A stretch of DNA of 64,000 nucleotides from an uncultured Altererythrobacter sp. (GTDB lineage: Bacteria > Pseudomonadota > Alphaproteobacteria > Sphingomonadales > Sphingomonadaceae): NCBI GenBank assembly GCA_946886565.1, contig CAMPIX010000007.1:88548-152547 (forward strand), in the 5' to 3' direction. The stretch's first letter is position 1. Every line of letters starts with the position of its first letter. Under the pieces are notes generated by a model. The model worked only from the letters and a program-made list of their open reading frames with translations, had not been told where the DNA came from and made no database searches. The position numbers and the translations under genes are program-made. Below are positions 17,761 to 27,097 of the stretch, in pieces.

Positions 17761-18726
17761 TCACAGCGCCGGCATCTGCTGGCTCGCACAGTGAAAGCCG
17801 CCGCCCCCTGCGAGCACCGCATCGGCGGGCAGGCCGATCGTCGCACGATCGGGGAACAGCGCCGCGATCGCCGCGACGCCCTCTTCGTTGTGGATCGAGC
17901 CGAAGGTCGGCACCACGACCAGATTGCTGGTGATCGCGAAGTTGGCGTAGCTCGCCGGTTCGACCAGATCGCCGCGCGTGATCAGGCCGGGCGAGGGAAT
18001 CTCGACGACCTCGATCCCGAACTTCTCGGCGCGGAGTTTCGCGTCAGCATAGATCGCGGCGTTCGGATCGTCCTTGCCGGTCGCGCGGGGCAGCGCGAGG
18101 CGGTTGGGACCGACGAAACGCGCGAGGTTGTCGACATGGCCGTCGGTGTGATCGTTGATCAGCCCCTCGCCGAGCCACAGCACGCGCTCGAAGCCGAGAT
18201 CGCGCGCGAGCCGCGCCTCGATCTCCTCGCGAGAGAGTTCGGGGTTGCGATTCGGATTGAGCAGACATTGCTCGGTGGTGACGACGAGGCCCGTCCCGTC
18301 GCCGTCGATTGCCCCGCCCTCGAGAATCCAGTCGGAGACCACGACCGGCAGCCCCGCGTCGCGCGCAAGTTCGGCTCCGATCTCGCGGTCGCCCGCCATC
18401 TCGTACTTGCCGCCCCAGCCGTTGAAGCCGCAGCGCAGCGCCGAGCCGTCAGTGCGCACCAGCGGCCCGGTGTCGCGCAGCCACACATCGCCGAACGCGC
18501 GCCGCTCGAGCGCGACGCCGCCCGACACGAGCGCCTTCGCGCGCGCCTCGTTCGCCGCATCGCGGACAAGCAGGCGCACCTCCTGCCCACTCTCGGCGAC
18601 CGCGTTGGCAAACGCCGCGATCTGCTCCTGCGCCCGCCCGAGATAGCCGGGCCACTCCTCCGCATCGTGGGGAAAGCCGATCCACAGCCATTGCTGCGGC
18701 GCCCACTCGGGCGGCATCGAAGGCAT
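17761..18726 (-). CDS. Agmatine deiminase / peptidylarginine deiminase family protein
   Basis: 321 residues of the guanidino-modifying superfamily, which hydrolyses agmatine to N-carbamoylputrescine plus ammonia. The family motifs are present in order: WLRDTGP, FNGWGGKY, WILEGGAIDGDG, NDHTDGHVDNLARF (catalytic Asp/His) and GGGGFHCASQQ with the nucleophilic Cys near the C-terminus. ATG at 18726 gives MPSMPPEWAPQQW, the usual start. No N-carbamoylputrescine amidase gene is adjacent, so the polyamine pathway step is inferred from the family only. Confidence 0.9.
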   Translation of the reverse strand: MPSMPPEWAPQQWLWIGFPHDAEEWPGYLGRAQEQIAAFANAVAESGQEVRLLVRDAANEARAKALVSGGVALERRAFGDVWLRDTGPLVRTDGSALRCGFNGWGGKYEMAGDREIGAELARDAGLPVVVSDWILEGGAIDGDGTGLVVTTEQCLLNPNRNPELSREEIEARLARDLGFERVLWLGEGLINDHTDGHVDNLARFVGPNRLALPRATGKDDPNAAIYADAKLRAEKFGIEVVEIPSPGLITRGDLVEPASYANFAITSNLVVVPTFGSIHNEEGVAAIAALFPDRATIGLPADAVLAGGGGFHCASQQMPAL

Positions 18727-18749
18727 CGGCGTCCCTTTCGCGTCGCGGC

Positions 18750-20438
18750 TCAGCAGCCGCCCTCGGCGGCGCAGGCCTCGTCGCGGATGCGGCGGAATTC
18801 GTCGCCTTCGACCCAGTTGGGCCACGAGGTCGACATCGCCATCATTCGGCCGAGGCGGTAGTAGAGGCGCAGGTCCTGCGCCACGCCCGACCAGTCCCAG
18901 CTCTCGTCGAATTCGTCGCCGACCGCGTGGTAGGCGGTGTCGCGATAGCGCGCCTCGTAGGCCTCGCCCGCCTCGGTACCGCCGTCGATCAGGTCCTGCC
19001 CGCCGTCGATGTAGAGCATCGGCAGTCCGCGCTTGGCCATGCTGAAGTGGTCCGAACGATAGTAGTACCCCGCCTCGGGCGAGGGGTTGGGCGTGCCCAC
19101 CCGTTCTTCAGCGGTCAGCGCGGCGGTGAGGAACTCGTCGAGCTGCGACTTGCCGGGGCCGACCACGGTCACGTCCTTCGCCGGGCCGGCGAGCGAAAGC
19201 GCGTCCATGTTCACGCCCCCAACCGTCTGCTCGAGCGGGAAGACCGGGTTCGCGCCGTAGTATTCGGAGCCGAGCAGCCCCTGCTCCTCGGCGGTGACCG
19301 CGAGGAACACCAGGCTGCGGTCGGCCGGGCCGGCCTTGGCGTGCGCCTCCGCCAGCGCGATCAGCGCGGCGGTGCCGGTGGCATTGTCGATCGCGCCGTT
19401 GCAGATCTCGTCCTCTTCGCCCGGAGCGCAGCGGCCGAGATGGTCCCAGTGCGCGGTGTAGAGCACGTATTCCTCGGGCCGTTCGGCGCCCGGCAGCACG
19501 CCGATCACGTTCTTCGAGGTGAACTCGCGAATATCGTTCTCGAACGAGGTGGAAACCGTCGCACCCAGCGGCACCGCCTCGAAGCCCTTCTTCTGCGCCG
19601 CGGCGGTCAGCTGCGCCAGATCGTGTCCGGTGGCCTCCATGATCTTGCGGGCGACCTCCTGCTGGACCCAGCCGTTCATCACCGTCGGCTGCGGGCCGTC
19701 GTCTTCGCCTCCGGCATAGGCCTGCGGGCCCGACCAGCTGTTTTCGACCGTGGTCCAGGGGTATGATGCGGGATAAGTCTCGTGGACGATGATCGCCCCG
19801 GTCGCGCCCTGGCGCGCGGCTTCCTCGTACTTATAGGTCCAGCGGCCGTAGTAGGTCATCGCCTTGCCGTTGAACGTGCCCTCGAGCGTCTCGGACTGGT
19901 AGTCGGGATCGTTGACGAGGATGACCGCGGTCTTCCCGGTCATGTCGATGCCCTCGTAGTCGTTCCAGCCCTTCTCGGGCGCGTTGATGCCGTAGCCGAC
20001 GAACACCAGCTCGCTGTCCTCGACCGTGGTGGTCGGGGTCTGGCGGTAGGACACGCCGACCCAGTCGTCGGCATAGTCGAAGCTCATCGTCTCGCCGTCT
20101 TCGGTCTCGACCGTCAGCGGGGCGAACTCGCTGCCGGTGATCTCGACCAGCGGCACTTCCTGGAACCAGCTGCCGTTGTTGCCCGGCTGGAGCCCGGCCT
20201 GCTCGAACTGTTCGACCAGATAGGCGACGGTCTTGGCCTCGCCCGCGGTGCCGGGCAGACGGCCCTCGAACTCGTCGGACGAGAGGACGCGGGTGGCTTC
20301 CTTGATCGTCTCGATCGAGATTTCGGGGACTTCGATCTCGGGGATATCGAGTGCGGCGTCGCCCTGCGCCTCTTCGACGGCGACGTTGCACGCGGCAAGC
20401 GCGGCCACGGCAGTGATGGCTAGGATTCGGCGGATCAT
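18750..20438 (-). CDS. M28-family zinc aminopeptidase, lipoprotein
   Basis: 562 residues. A lipoprotein signal ends in LAAC near residue 20, predicting export and lipid anchoring. A PA-domain-like insertion lies in the middle (about 130-290). The zinc-ligand motifs of M28 follow: TAHWDHLG, NGAIDNATGTAALI, TAEEQGLLGSEYY and a final YYYRSDHFSMAKRG. The enzyme should trim peptides at the cell envelope. ATG at 20438 starts MIRRILAITAV. It is divergent from glnE with about 120 bp between starts, which must hold both promoters. Confidence 0.93.
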   Translation of the reverse strand: MIRRILAITAVAALAACNVAVEEAQGDAALDIPEIEVPEISIETIKEATRVLSSDEFEGRLPGTAGEAKTVAYLVEQFEQAGLQPGNNGSWFQEVPLVEITGSEFAPLTVETEDGETMSFDYADDWVGVSYRQTPTTTVEDSELVFVGYGINAPEKGWNDYEGIDMTGKTAVILVNDPDYQSETLEGTFNGKAMTYYGRWTYKYEEAARQGATGAIIVHETYPASYPWTTVENSWSGPQAYAGGEDDGPQPTVMNGWVQQEVARKIMEATGHDLAQLTAAAQKKGFEAVPLGATVSTSFENDIREFTSKNVIGVLPGAERPEEYVLYTAHWDHLGRCAPGEEDEICNGAIDNATGTAALIALAEAHAKAGPADRSLVFLAVTAEEQGLLGSEYYGANPVFPLEQTVGGVNMDALSLAGPAKDVTVVGPGKSQLDEFLTAALTAEERVGTPNPSPEAGYYYRSDHFSMAKRGLPMLYIDGGQDLIDGGTEAGEAYEARYRDTAYHAVGDEFDESWDWSGVAQDLRLYYRLGRMMAMSTSWPNWVEGDEFRRIRDEACAAEGGC

Positions 20439-20559
20439 CGAAAGTCTCTCTCTCCAGTCTGCGACCGGCATCTGCTTGGCAGGTCGAACGCGCGCCGGCA
20501 ACCCGCGGCTTGTGCCGCCGTACTTGTGCAAGCAGCGGCGACGCGGCAGGGAAGCGCGG

Positions 20560-23253
20560 ATGACGCTCGACTGGCCCGATGCGATCGCGCGAGCGCGCGC
20601 CAATGCGCCGTTCCTCGCCCGCGCGCTCGACCGCCAGCCGGCGCTCGAGGAACTGCTGGCGGCGGGCGACAGCGCGGCCGCGCTCGCTTGGGCGCGTCAT
20701 GCGGGCGCGGATGCACCGAGCTGCGAGGTGGTGCTGCGGCGCGAGCGGCTGGGGCTCGCCGCGGCGCTCGCGGTGGGCGATCTTGCCGGGGCGTTCGCGC
20801 TCGAGCGGGTCATGGCCGAGCTGTCCGATTTCGCCGACCGCGCGCTCGACCGGGCGATCGGCGAGGCGATCGCGCGCCGGGTCGAGGACGCCGCGCCCGC
20901 CGGGTTCGTCGCGCTCGCACTCGGCAAGCACGGCGCGCGCGAGCTCAATTACAGCTCGGACATCGATCCGATCCTGCTCTACGATCCCGAGACGCTGCCG
21001 CGGCGCGAACGGGACGAGCCGGGCGAGGCGGCGCAACGCTATGCGCGTGAGATCGTGCAGATACTCTCGGCGAATAGCGCCGAAGGCTATGTTTTCCGGG
21101 TCGACCTGCGGCTGCGCCCGGCCTCCGAGGTCAGTCCGCTGGCGATCTCGTTCGACGCCGCGCTGAGCCATTACGAAAGCTCGGCGCTCGCGTGGGAGCG
21201 CGCCGCCTATATCCGCGCGCGCGCCGCGGCGGGCGACGTGCCCGAGGGCGAGGAATTTCTCGCCGCGATCCGCCCGTTCGTCTGGCGCCGCAGCCTCGAC
21301 TTCGGCGCGATCGAGGAGATCGGGCGGCTCACCTCGCGCATTCGCGAGCGCTATTCGGGCCCCATAGAGCCGAAGCCGGGCTTCAACCTCAAGCAGGGGC
21401 GCGGCGGAATCCGCGAGATCGAATTCTTCGCGCAGGCGCACCAGTTGATCCACGGCGGGCGCGACCGCAGCCTGCGGGTGCGCGGCACGCGCGATGCGCT
21501 CGATGCGCTCGCCGCGGCGGGGCATATCGCGGCGGAGGACGCCGAACTGCTCGGCAAGAGCTACGACCGGCTGCGCACGATCGAGCACCGGTTGCAGATG
21601 CTAGAGGACCACCAGACGCACAGTCTGCCCGGCGGCGAGGCGCTGGACCGCGTGGCGCGGCTCGACGGGCTGGCCGATGGCGCGGCGCTGCTCGGCGAAT
21701 TGACCCCGCTCTGCGCCGAAGTGGCGGCGCGGTTCGACACGCTGGTCGAGGACCCGGATGCGCGTGAGGGCACGGGTGGGACGGAGAGCCTGCCCGCCCG
21801 GCTCGAACGACTGGGTTTCGAGGAGGCCGAGGCGCTCGCCGAGCGGATCGCGGGGTGGAGCGACGGGCATATCCGGTCGTTGCGCAGCGGAGCGGCGCGC
21901 GCCTCGCTTCAGGCTCTGCTGCCGCGCCTGCTCGAGGCGTTCGCCGAAGCGCCCGACCCGCGCCGCGCGCTGCTGCTGTGGGAAGACCTGATCGCCAAGG
22001 CCTCGAGCGCGATCAACCTCTTCCGCCTGCTCGACGCCCGTCCCGGGCTGCTCGATCAGCTCGTCGGGGTGCTCACGCTCGCCCCGCCGCTCGCCGAGGA
22101 GCTCGCACGGCGGCCCGAACTGGTCGATGCGCTGATCGACAGGAGTGCGCTGGACCTTCCGGGCACAGTGCCAGAGCTCGCGGAGCGTATGGCGCGCGGC
22201 GAGGCCGGCGACGACTACCAGGCCGCACTCGACCGAATCCGCGTCGTAACCGGCGAGACGCGCTTCGCGCTCGGCGTGCAACTGATCCAGGGCGCGCACG
22301 ACCCGCTCGAGATCGCCGCCGCGCTCTCGCGCACCGCGGAGGCTGCGCTCGAGATCGCAGCCCGCACCACGCAGGACGATTTCGCCGCGAAGCACGGCGT
22401 GGTGCCGGGGGGCGAGCTGCTCGTTCTCGGGCTCGGGCGGCTCGGCGGCGGCGCGCTGACCCACGCTTCCGACCTCGACATCGTCTATCTGTTCACCGGC
22501 GATCATGGCGCCGAATCGGACGGCGCCCGCCCGCTCGGCGCGACGCTCTACTTCAACCGGCTCGCGCAGCGGGTCAGCGGCGCGCTGAGCGTGCCGACCG
22601 CGCAAGGCGCGCTCTACGAGGTCGACACGCGGCTGCGGCCGCAGGGCGCGCAGGGTCCGCTCGCGGTCAGTCTCGACAGCTTCGCGCGCTATCAGCGCGA
22701 GGATGCCTGGACCTGGGAGCACATGGCGCTGACGCGTGCGCGGCCGCTGTTCGGCTCGCGTAAGGCGCGCGCGGCGCTCGAAAGCGCGATCGCAGATGCG
22801 TTGCGCCAACCGCGCGACCCCGCCACGTTGCGCGCCGACGTGCTCAAGATGCGCACCGAAATGGCCGCCAACAAACCGCCGCGCGGCCCGCTCGACGCCA
22901 AGCTGCTGCGCGGCGGCCTGGTCGACCTCGAATTCCTGCTCCACTACCTGCAGCTGCGCGAGAAAGCCTGTATCTACCCCGATCTCGGCCAAGCCATCGC
23001 CTGTCTCGCCGAGCGCGGACTGGCGCCCGGCGACATGGCCGGGGCCGAGGCGGTGATGACGCGGCTGCTCGTCGCCGGTCGTCTGCTCGCCCCCGAAATC
23101 GACCAGCCCACGCCGGCCGCAGCGCGTGCGCTCGCTGGCGCCTGTGGCTGCGAAAGCATCGACGAGCTTCTGCAGCGGTTCGGCGCGGCGCGGCAATGCG
23201 TCGCGGATGCCTGGCACACCATATTCGAAGAGAAACTGGAGACCCACGAATGA
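20560..23253 (+). CDS. glnE: Bifunctional glutamine synthetase adenylyltransferase/deadenylase
   Basis: 897 residues, about normal for GlnE, which switches glutamine synthetase on and off in response to PII proteins. Two nucleotidyltransferase domains are visible. The N-terminal one has GKHGARELNYSSDIDPI (about residues 125-141) and the C-terminal one GRLGGGALTHASDLDIVYLF (about 625-645), each with a D-x-D metal site. The C-terminal LRGGLVDLEFLLHY is a standard family motif. ATG at 20560 (MTLDWPDAIARARA) is preferred over a much longer upstream frame. The stop overlaps the bcp start (ATGA). Confidence 0.96.
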   Translation: MTLDWPDAIARARANAPFLARALDRQPALEELLAAGDSAAALAWARHAGADAPSCEVVLRRERLGLAAALAVGDLAGAFALERVMAELSDFADRALDRAIGEAIARRVEDAAPAGFVALALGKHGARELNYSSDIDPILLYDPETLPRRERDEPGEAAQRYAREIVQILSANSAEGYVFRVDLRLRPASEVSPLAISFDAALSHYESSALAWERAAYIRARAAAGDVPEGEEFLAAIRPFVWRRSLDFGAIEEIGRLTSRIRERYSGPIEPKPGFNLKQGRGGIREIEFFAQAHQLIHGGRDRSLRVRGTRDALDALAAAGHIAAEDAELLGKSYDRLRTIEHRLQMLEDHQTHSLPGGEALDRVARLDGLADGAALLGELTPLCAEVAARFDTLVEDPDAREGTGGTESLPARLERLGFEEAEALAERIAGWSDGHIRSLRSGAARASLQALLPRLLEAFAEAPDPRRALLLWEDLIAKASSAINLFRLLDARPGLLDQLVGVLTLAPPLAEELARRPELVDALIDRSALDLPGTVPELAERMARGEAGDDYQAALDRIRVVTGETRFALGVQLIQGAHDPLEIAAALSRTAEAALEIAARTTQDDFAAKHGVVPGGELLVLGLGRLGGGALTHASDLDIVYLFTGDHGAESDGARPLGATLYFNRLAQRVSGALSVPTAQGALYEVDTRLRPQGAQGPLAVSLDSFARYQREDAWTWEHMALTRARPLFGSRKARAALESAIADALRQPRDPATLRADVLKMRTEMAANKPPRGPLDAKLLRGGLVDLEFLLHYLQLREKACIYPDLGQAIACLAERGLAPGDMAGAEAVMTRLLVAGRLLAPEIDQPTPAAARALAGACGCESIDELLQRFGAARQCVADAWHTIFEEKLETHE

Positions 23254-23723
23254 GCGAATATCCGCAAGCGGGCGACCCGATGCCCGACGTGGCGATGGAA
23301 ACGCCCGAGGGCGGGACGGTAAGGCCGTCCGATTTTCGCGGCCGCAAACTGGTGCTGTTCTTCTATCCCAAGGACAACACCCCCGGCTGCACGACCGAAG
23401 CGAAGGACTTCACCGCGCTCGCGACCGAGTTCGAAGGGGCCGGGACCGTGCTGCTCGGGGTGAGCAAGGACTCGCCGCAGAAGCATCACAACTTCATCGC
23501 CAAGCACGAGCTGGCGGTTCCGCTCGCGACCGATGCCGAAGAAGGCGGGCTGTCGGATGCGCTCGGTGTCTGGGGCGAGAAGAAGATGTACGGCAAGACC
23601 TTCATGGGCATGATCCGCACGACCTACCTCGTCGATGCAAGCGGCACGATCGCGCGTGTGTGGAGCAAGGTGAAGGTCAAGGGCCACGCCGGGGAGGTGC
23701 TCGAAGCGGCGAAGGCGCTTTGA
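23250..23723 (+). CDS. bcp: Thioredoxin-dependent peroxiredoxin, BCP family
   Basis: 157 residues. The peroxidatic Cys47 lies in NTPGCTTEAKDF. The position five residues later, where E. coli BCP has its resolving Cys, is not Cys, and no other cysteine occurs, so this is a 1-Cys form needing an external thiol. PKDNTPGCT and the later MYGKTFMGMIRTTYLVD are typical BCP blocks. It detoxifies hydrogen peroxide and organic peroxides. It is coupled by 4-bp overlaps to glnE upstream and the DUF455 gene downstream. Confidence 0.95.
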   Translation: MSEYPQAGDPMPDVAMETPEGGTVRPSDFRGRKLVLFFYPKDNTPGCTTEAKDFTALATEFEGAGTVLLGVSKDSPQKHHNFIAKHELAVPLATDAEEGGLSDALGVWGEKKMYGKTFMGMIRTTYLVDASGTIARVWSKVKVKGHAGEVLEAAKAL

Positions 23724-24556
23724 GCGAGATCCGCCACCAATCGGTCGCGTCGGCGATTCGCCATGCGCTGCTGACCGCCGAGCCAACGGCGAAAGTGTTC
23801 GCCGCGCGCGACGTCGCGCGCCGCTGGCGACTCGGGCGGCTCGACTGGCGCTTCGATGCCGCGATGCCCGAGCGGCCGGCATGGCCCGCCGAGCCCGAGC
23901 TGCTGTCGCCCGGCCGCATGCCCCGGCGCGGCAAGGCCGGCTCCGAGCGCGGGCGGATCGCGCTGTGGCACGCGCTCGCGCACATCGAATTCGTCGCGAT
24001 CGACCTCGCGCTCGACATGGCGGGGCGATTCGGCGCCGAGATGGGGCGCGCGTTCGTGAGCGATTTTCTTGCGGTCGCCGCCGACGAGGCGATGCATTTC
24101 GCGCTGCTCGACCGCAAACTGCGCAAGCTCGGCAGCCGTTACGGCGCATTGCCCGCGCACGACGGGTTGTGGGAAGCCGCCAACGAGACCCGGCACGATG
24201 TACGCGCACGCCTGGCGGTGGTGCCGATGGTGCTCGAAGCGCGCGGGCTCGACGTGACCCCCGCGACCCGCGATCGCGCCCGTGCGCAAGGTGACGAGGA
24301 CGGCGCGCGCATCTTGGAGCGCATCCTCGACGACGAGATCCGCCATGTCCGTTTGGGCACAGAACATTTCATCGCCGGCTGTGAAGCGATGGGAGAAAAC
24401 CCGCCGGACTGCTGGAAAATGCTGGTGAAAAGCCACTTTCGCGGCGTCCTGAAGGCGCCATTCAACGACTCAGCGCGTTCGGCAGCCGGTTTATCGCGAG
24501 ACTTCTACGCAAGCCTTGCAAGCAGGGCGCAGGCCCCGTTACCCCACAATCACTGA
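23720..24556 (+). CDS. DUF455 family ferritin-like protein
   Basis: 278 residues from a TTG at 23720 that forms a 4-bp TTGA overlap with the bcp stop; the resulting N-terminus SEIRHQSVASAIRHAL fits this family, and no ATG lies nearby. Helical ferritin-like motifs are seen: LAHIEFVAIDLALDMA, VAADEAMHFALLDRKL and ILDDEIRHVRLG, where E, D and H residues would bind a di-metal centre. The biochemical role is unsettled; fold and metal binding are inferred from family motifs. It forms a conserved-looking block with glnE and bcp. Confidence 0.85.
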   Translation: MSEIRHQSVASAIRHALLTAEPTAKVFAARDVARRWRLGRLDWRFDAAMPERPAWPAEPELLSPGRMPRRGKAGSERGRIALWHALAHIEFVAIDLALDMAGRFGAEMGRAFVSDFLAVAADEAMHFALLDRKLRKLGSRYGALPAHDGLWEAANETRHDVRARLAVVPMVLEARGLDVTPATRDRARAQGDEDGARILERILDDEIRHVRLGTEHFIAGCEAMGENPPDCWKMLVKSHFRGVLKAPFNDSARSAAGLSRDFYASLASRAQAPLPHNH

Positions 24557-24665
24557 GACGGCGGGGGGTTCCGCAATCTCGCAAAAAATCGTCGCACCGG
24601 CTGCGTGGCCGGTGCGGATACGGATCGCTGCGGTCTTTCGGGGCCGCAAACAAGAGGACGGGATC

Positions 24666-25367
24666 TTGGTCGCAACTCCCCTTATCCGGCGGATCGCCAA
24701 AGCTGCTGCTACAGCTGGCGCCGCGCTTCTCACCATCGCCGCCACTCCGGCGTTCGCCAATTCCAGCGCCGCCGCTGCCGCCGACATGACCGCTCCGGTC
24801 GAGGAAGCGCAGGCCGCCGTGAACGGCGATGCCCAGTTCCGCGAGCTTTTCGCCAGCTGGCGCTCGCTCGACGGGCGCCGCGCCGAACAGCCGGTGCTCA
24901 CCGCAACCGGCATCTCGATCCCCTCGCGCATGCCGCTCGAAGGCGCGCGGATGACCAGCGACTACGGCATGCGCACCCATCCGGTGCTCGGCGGCCGCCG
25001 CTCGCACAACGGGATCGACCTCGCCGCGCCGACCGGCACTCCGGTCTACGCGACCGCCGACGGGCTCGTCAGCCGCGCCGACCGGTTCAGCAGCTACGGC
25101 CTCTACATCTCGATCGAGCACGGCGCGAACCTCCAGACGCGTTTCGCGCATCTCTCGAAGCTCGCGGTGGCAGACGGCCAGCGGGTAAAGAAGGGCGACC
25201 TGATCGGCTATGTCGGCTCGACCGGCCGTTCGACCGGGCCGCACCTGCACTACGAAGTCCGCATCGACGGCCGCGCGGTCAACCCGATCCCCTACATGGT
25301 CGAGAGCGACGCGCAGCAGGCGTTCGCGATGGCGACCGGTGAAGGCGGCATAGGAGGCGGCGAGTAA
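24666..25367 (+). CDS. M23-family peptidoglycan endopeptidase (secreted)
   Basis: 233 residues. A signal sequence (about 1-36, ending AATPAFA) is followed by a short linker and a LytM/M23 domain with zinc motifs SHNGIDLAAPTG (H-x-x-x-D) and HLHYEV (H-x-H), spaced as in active enzymes. DYGMRTHPVLG precedes them, as usual. It should cleave peptidoglycan cross-links in the periplasm. The start is taken as TTG at 24666, 7 bp after AAGAGGA; no ATG lies between there and the signal. The leader from 24557 contains a CGCACCGG/CCGGTGCG inverted repeat. A strong terminator follows. Confidence 0.9.
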   Translation: MVATPLIRRIAKAAATAGAALLTIAATPAFANSSAAAAADMTAPVEEAQAAVNGDAQFRELFASWRSLDGRRAEQPVLTATGISIPSRMPLEGARMTSDYGMRTHPVLGGRRSHNGIDLAAPTGTPVYATADGLVSRADRFSSYGLYISIEHGANLQTRFAHLSKLAVADGQRVKKGDLIGYVGSTGRSTGPHLHYEVRIDGRAVNPIPYMVESDAQQAFAMATGEGGIGGGE

Positions 25368-25425
25368 GGATTTCACGCCTCGCTTGGGCGAGGGGGCAGG
25401 CATTGGAGAGGATGCCTGACAAAAG

Positions 25426-25455
25426 GGCGGCGGGAACGATCCCGCCGCCTTTTTT
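25426..25455 (+). terminator. Strong Rho-independent terminator after the M23 gene
   Basis: A perfect 10-bp stem GGCGGCGGGA/TCCCGCCGCC with loop ACGA, followed directly by six T. It ends the glnE-bcp-DUF455-M23 run. Confidence 0.92.
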
Positions 25456-25558
25456 CTTGCAGCGGCAACTCGGACAGCTAGGTTTCGAATCACAACGAGA
25501 TCGCCCTCCGCGCACGAACCGCGCATGAGCCGGGCGCCGTGAGTGGAGAGAGGCCGAG

Positions 25559-27097
25559 ATGCATCCGATCACCCATGCGCAGACGCGCCCCGACCGCCCC
25601 GCGATCGTAATGGCCGGCTCGGGCAAGAGCGTGACTTACGCCGAGCTCGACCGAACCGCCAACCGCTTCGCGCATCTGCTGCGCGAACGCGGGCTCGGGC
25701 GCGACGACGCGTTCGGGATGCTGATGGAAAACAACGCGCTGTTCCTCCAGCTCGTCTGGGGTTCGCAGCGCGCGGGCACGATGATGGTGCCGATTTCGAC
25801 CCGCCTCACCGCGCCCGAGATCGCCTATATTCTCAGGGACAGCGGGGCGAAGCTTCTGGTTACTTCCGCCAAGTTCGCCGAGGTGCTGGAGGGCGTGCGA
25901 CGCGAATGTCCCGAGATCGAGGCGCTGGTGCTCGGCGGCGCGGAGGAGGATGATCTCGAGGCCGCGCTCGCGGCGCAGCCCGTCGCACCGACCCCGGACC
26001 AGTATCCGGGGCTCTACATGCTCTATTCCTCGGGCACGACCGGGCGGCCGAAGGGCATACGCCCGGCACCGCCGAAGGAGCCCGACGTCCAGGCGAGCAA
26101 CCCGTTGGTCATGCTCGCCGTCATGGGCGCCGGGATGCCGGCGGATGGAGAGATGGTCTACCTCTCGCCCGCCCCGCTCTATCACGCCGCGCCGATCGGC
26201 TGGTGCTGCACGGTCCACCGCCTGGGCGGCACGGTGGTGGTGATGGAGAAGTTCGATCCCGAGGACGCGCTCGCCGCAATCGAGCGCTACGGCGTCACCG
26301 ACAGCCAGTGGGTTCCGACGCATTTCGTGCGTATGCTCAAGCTCGACGAGGCGGCGCGCGCGCGCCACGATCTCTCAAGCCATCGCCGCGCGATCCATGC
26401 CGCCGCGCCGTGCCCGGTCCCGGTGAAGCGCGCGATGATCGACTGGTGGGGGCCGATCGTGATCGAATACTATGCCGGCTCCGAGGGCATCGGGATGACG
26501 CTGGTGAAGAGCGACGCCTGGCTCGAGCATCCCGGCTCGGTCGGCCCGGCGATCCACGGCAAGGTCCACGTCTGCGGGCCCGAGGGCGAGGAGCTTCCGG
26601 CGGGCGCCGACGGGCTGATCTACTTCGAAAACGACGTGATCCCGACCTATCATAACGATCCAGCCAAGACCGCTGAGGCGATGCACCCGAAGGGCTGGAT
26701 GACACTGGGCGATATCGGCCACCTCGACGAAGACGGCTTTCTCTACCTGACCGACCGCAAGAGCCACATGATCATCTCGGGCGGAGTCAACATCTACCCG
26801 CAGGAGATCGAGAACCTGCTGATCACCCACGGCAAGGTGATGGACGCCGCGGTGATCGGCGCGCCCGATGCGGACCTGGGGGAGAAAGTCGTTGCGGTGG
26901 TTCAGCCGGTCGACATGGCGGATGCGGGGGAGGAACTGGAGCAGGAACTGCGCGACTTCCTCGCCCCCCAGCTCGCGCGGATCAAGATGCCGCGCCGCTT
27001 CGACTTCCGCCCCGAGCTGCCGCGCGAAGCCAACGGCAAGCTCTACAAGCGCGAGCTGCGCGACGAGTACGAGCGTCGCGCGAAAGAGCATGCGTGA
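25559..27097 (+). CDS. Acyl-CoA synthetase (class I adenylate-forming, AMP-binding)
   Basis: 512 residues. The phosphate-binding loop is YSSGTTGRPKG near residues 158-168. EYYAGSEG, YLTDRKSHMIISGG and the VNIYPQEIE hinge follow, with the catalytic Lys in REANGKLYKRELR near 498. These are complete motifs for activating a carboxylic acid to its CoA thioester. It overlaps the downstream P450 gene (TGATG), so both are made together. That suggests one pathway, such as degradation of a terpenoid, steroid side chain or fatty acid. The substrate is not readable from sequence. A long-chain or bile-acid-like ligase is an alternative label. Confidence 0.9.
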   Translation: MHPITHAQTRPDRPAIVMAGSGKSVTYAELDRTANRFAHLLRERGLGRDDAFGMLMENNALFLQLVWGSQRAGTMMVPISTRLTAPEIAYILRDSGAKLLVTSAKFAEVLEGVRRECPEIEALVLGGAEEDDLEAALAAQPVAPTPDQYPGLYMLYSSGTTGRPKGIRPAPPKEPDVQASNPLVMLAVMGAGMPADGEMVYLSPAPLYHAAPIGWCCTVHRLGGTVVVMEKFDPEDALAAIERYGVTDSQWVPTHFVRMLKLDEAARARHDLSSHRRAIHAAAPCPVPVKRAMIDWWGPIVIEYYAGSEGIGMTLVKSDAWLEHPGSVGPAIHGKVHVCGPEGEELPAGADGLIYFENDVIPTYHNDPAKTAEAMHPKGWMTLGDIGHLDEDGFLYLTDRKSHMIISGGVNIYPQEIENLLITHGKVMDAAVIGAPDADLGEKVVAVVQPVDMADAGEELEQELRDFLAPQLARIKMPRRFDFRPELPREANGKLYKRELRDEYERRAKEHA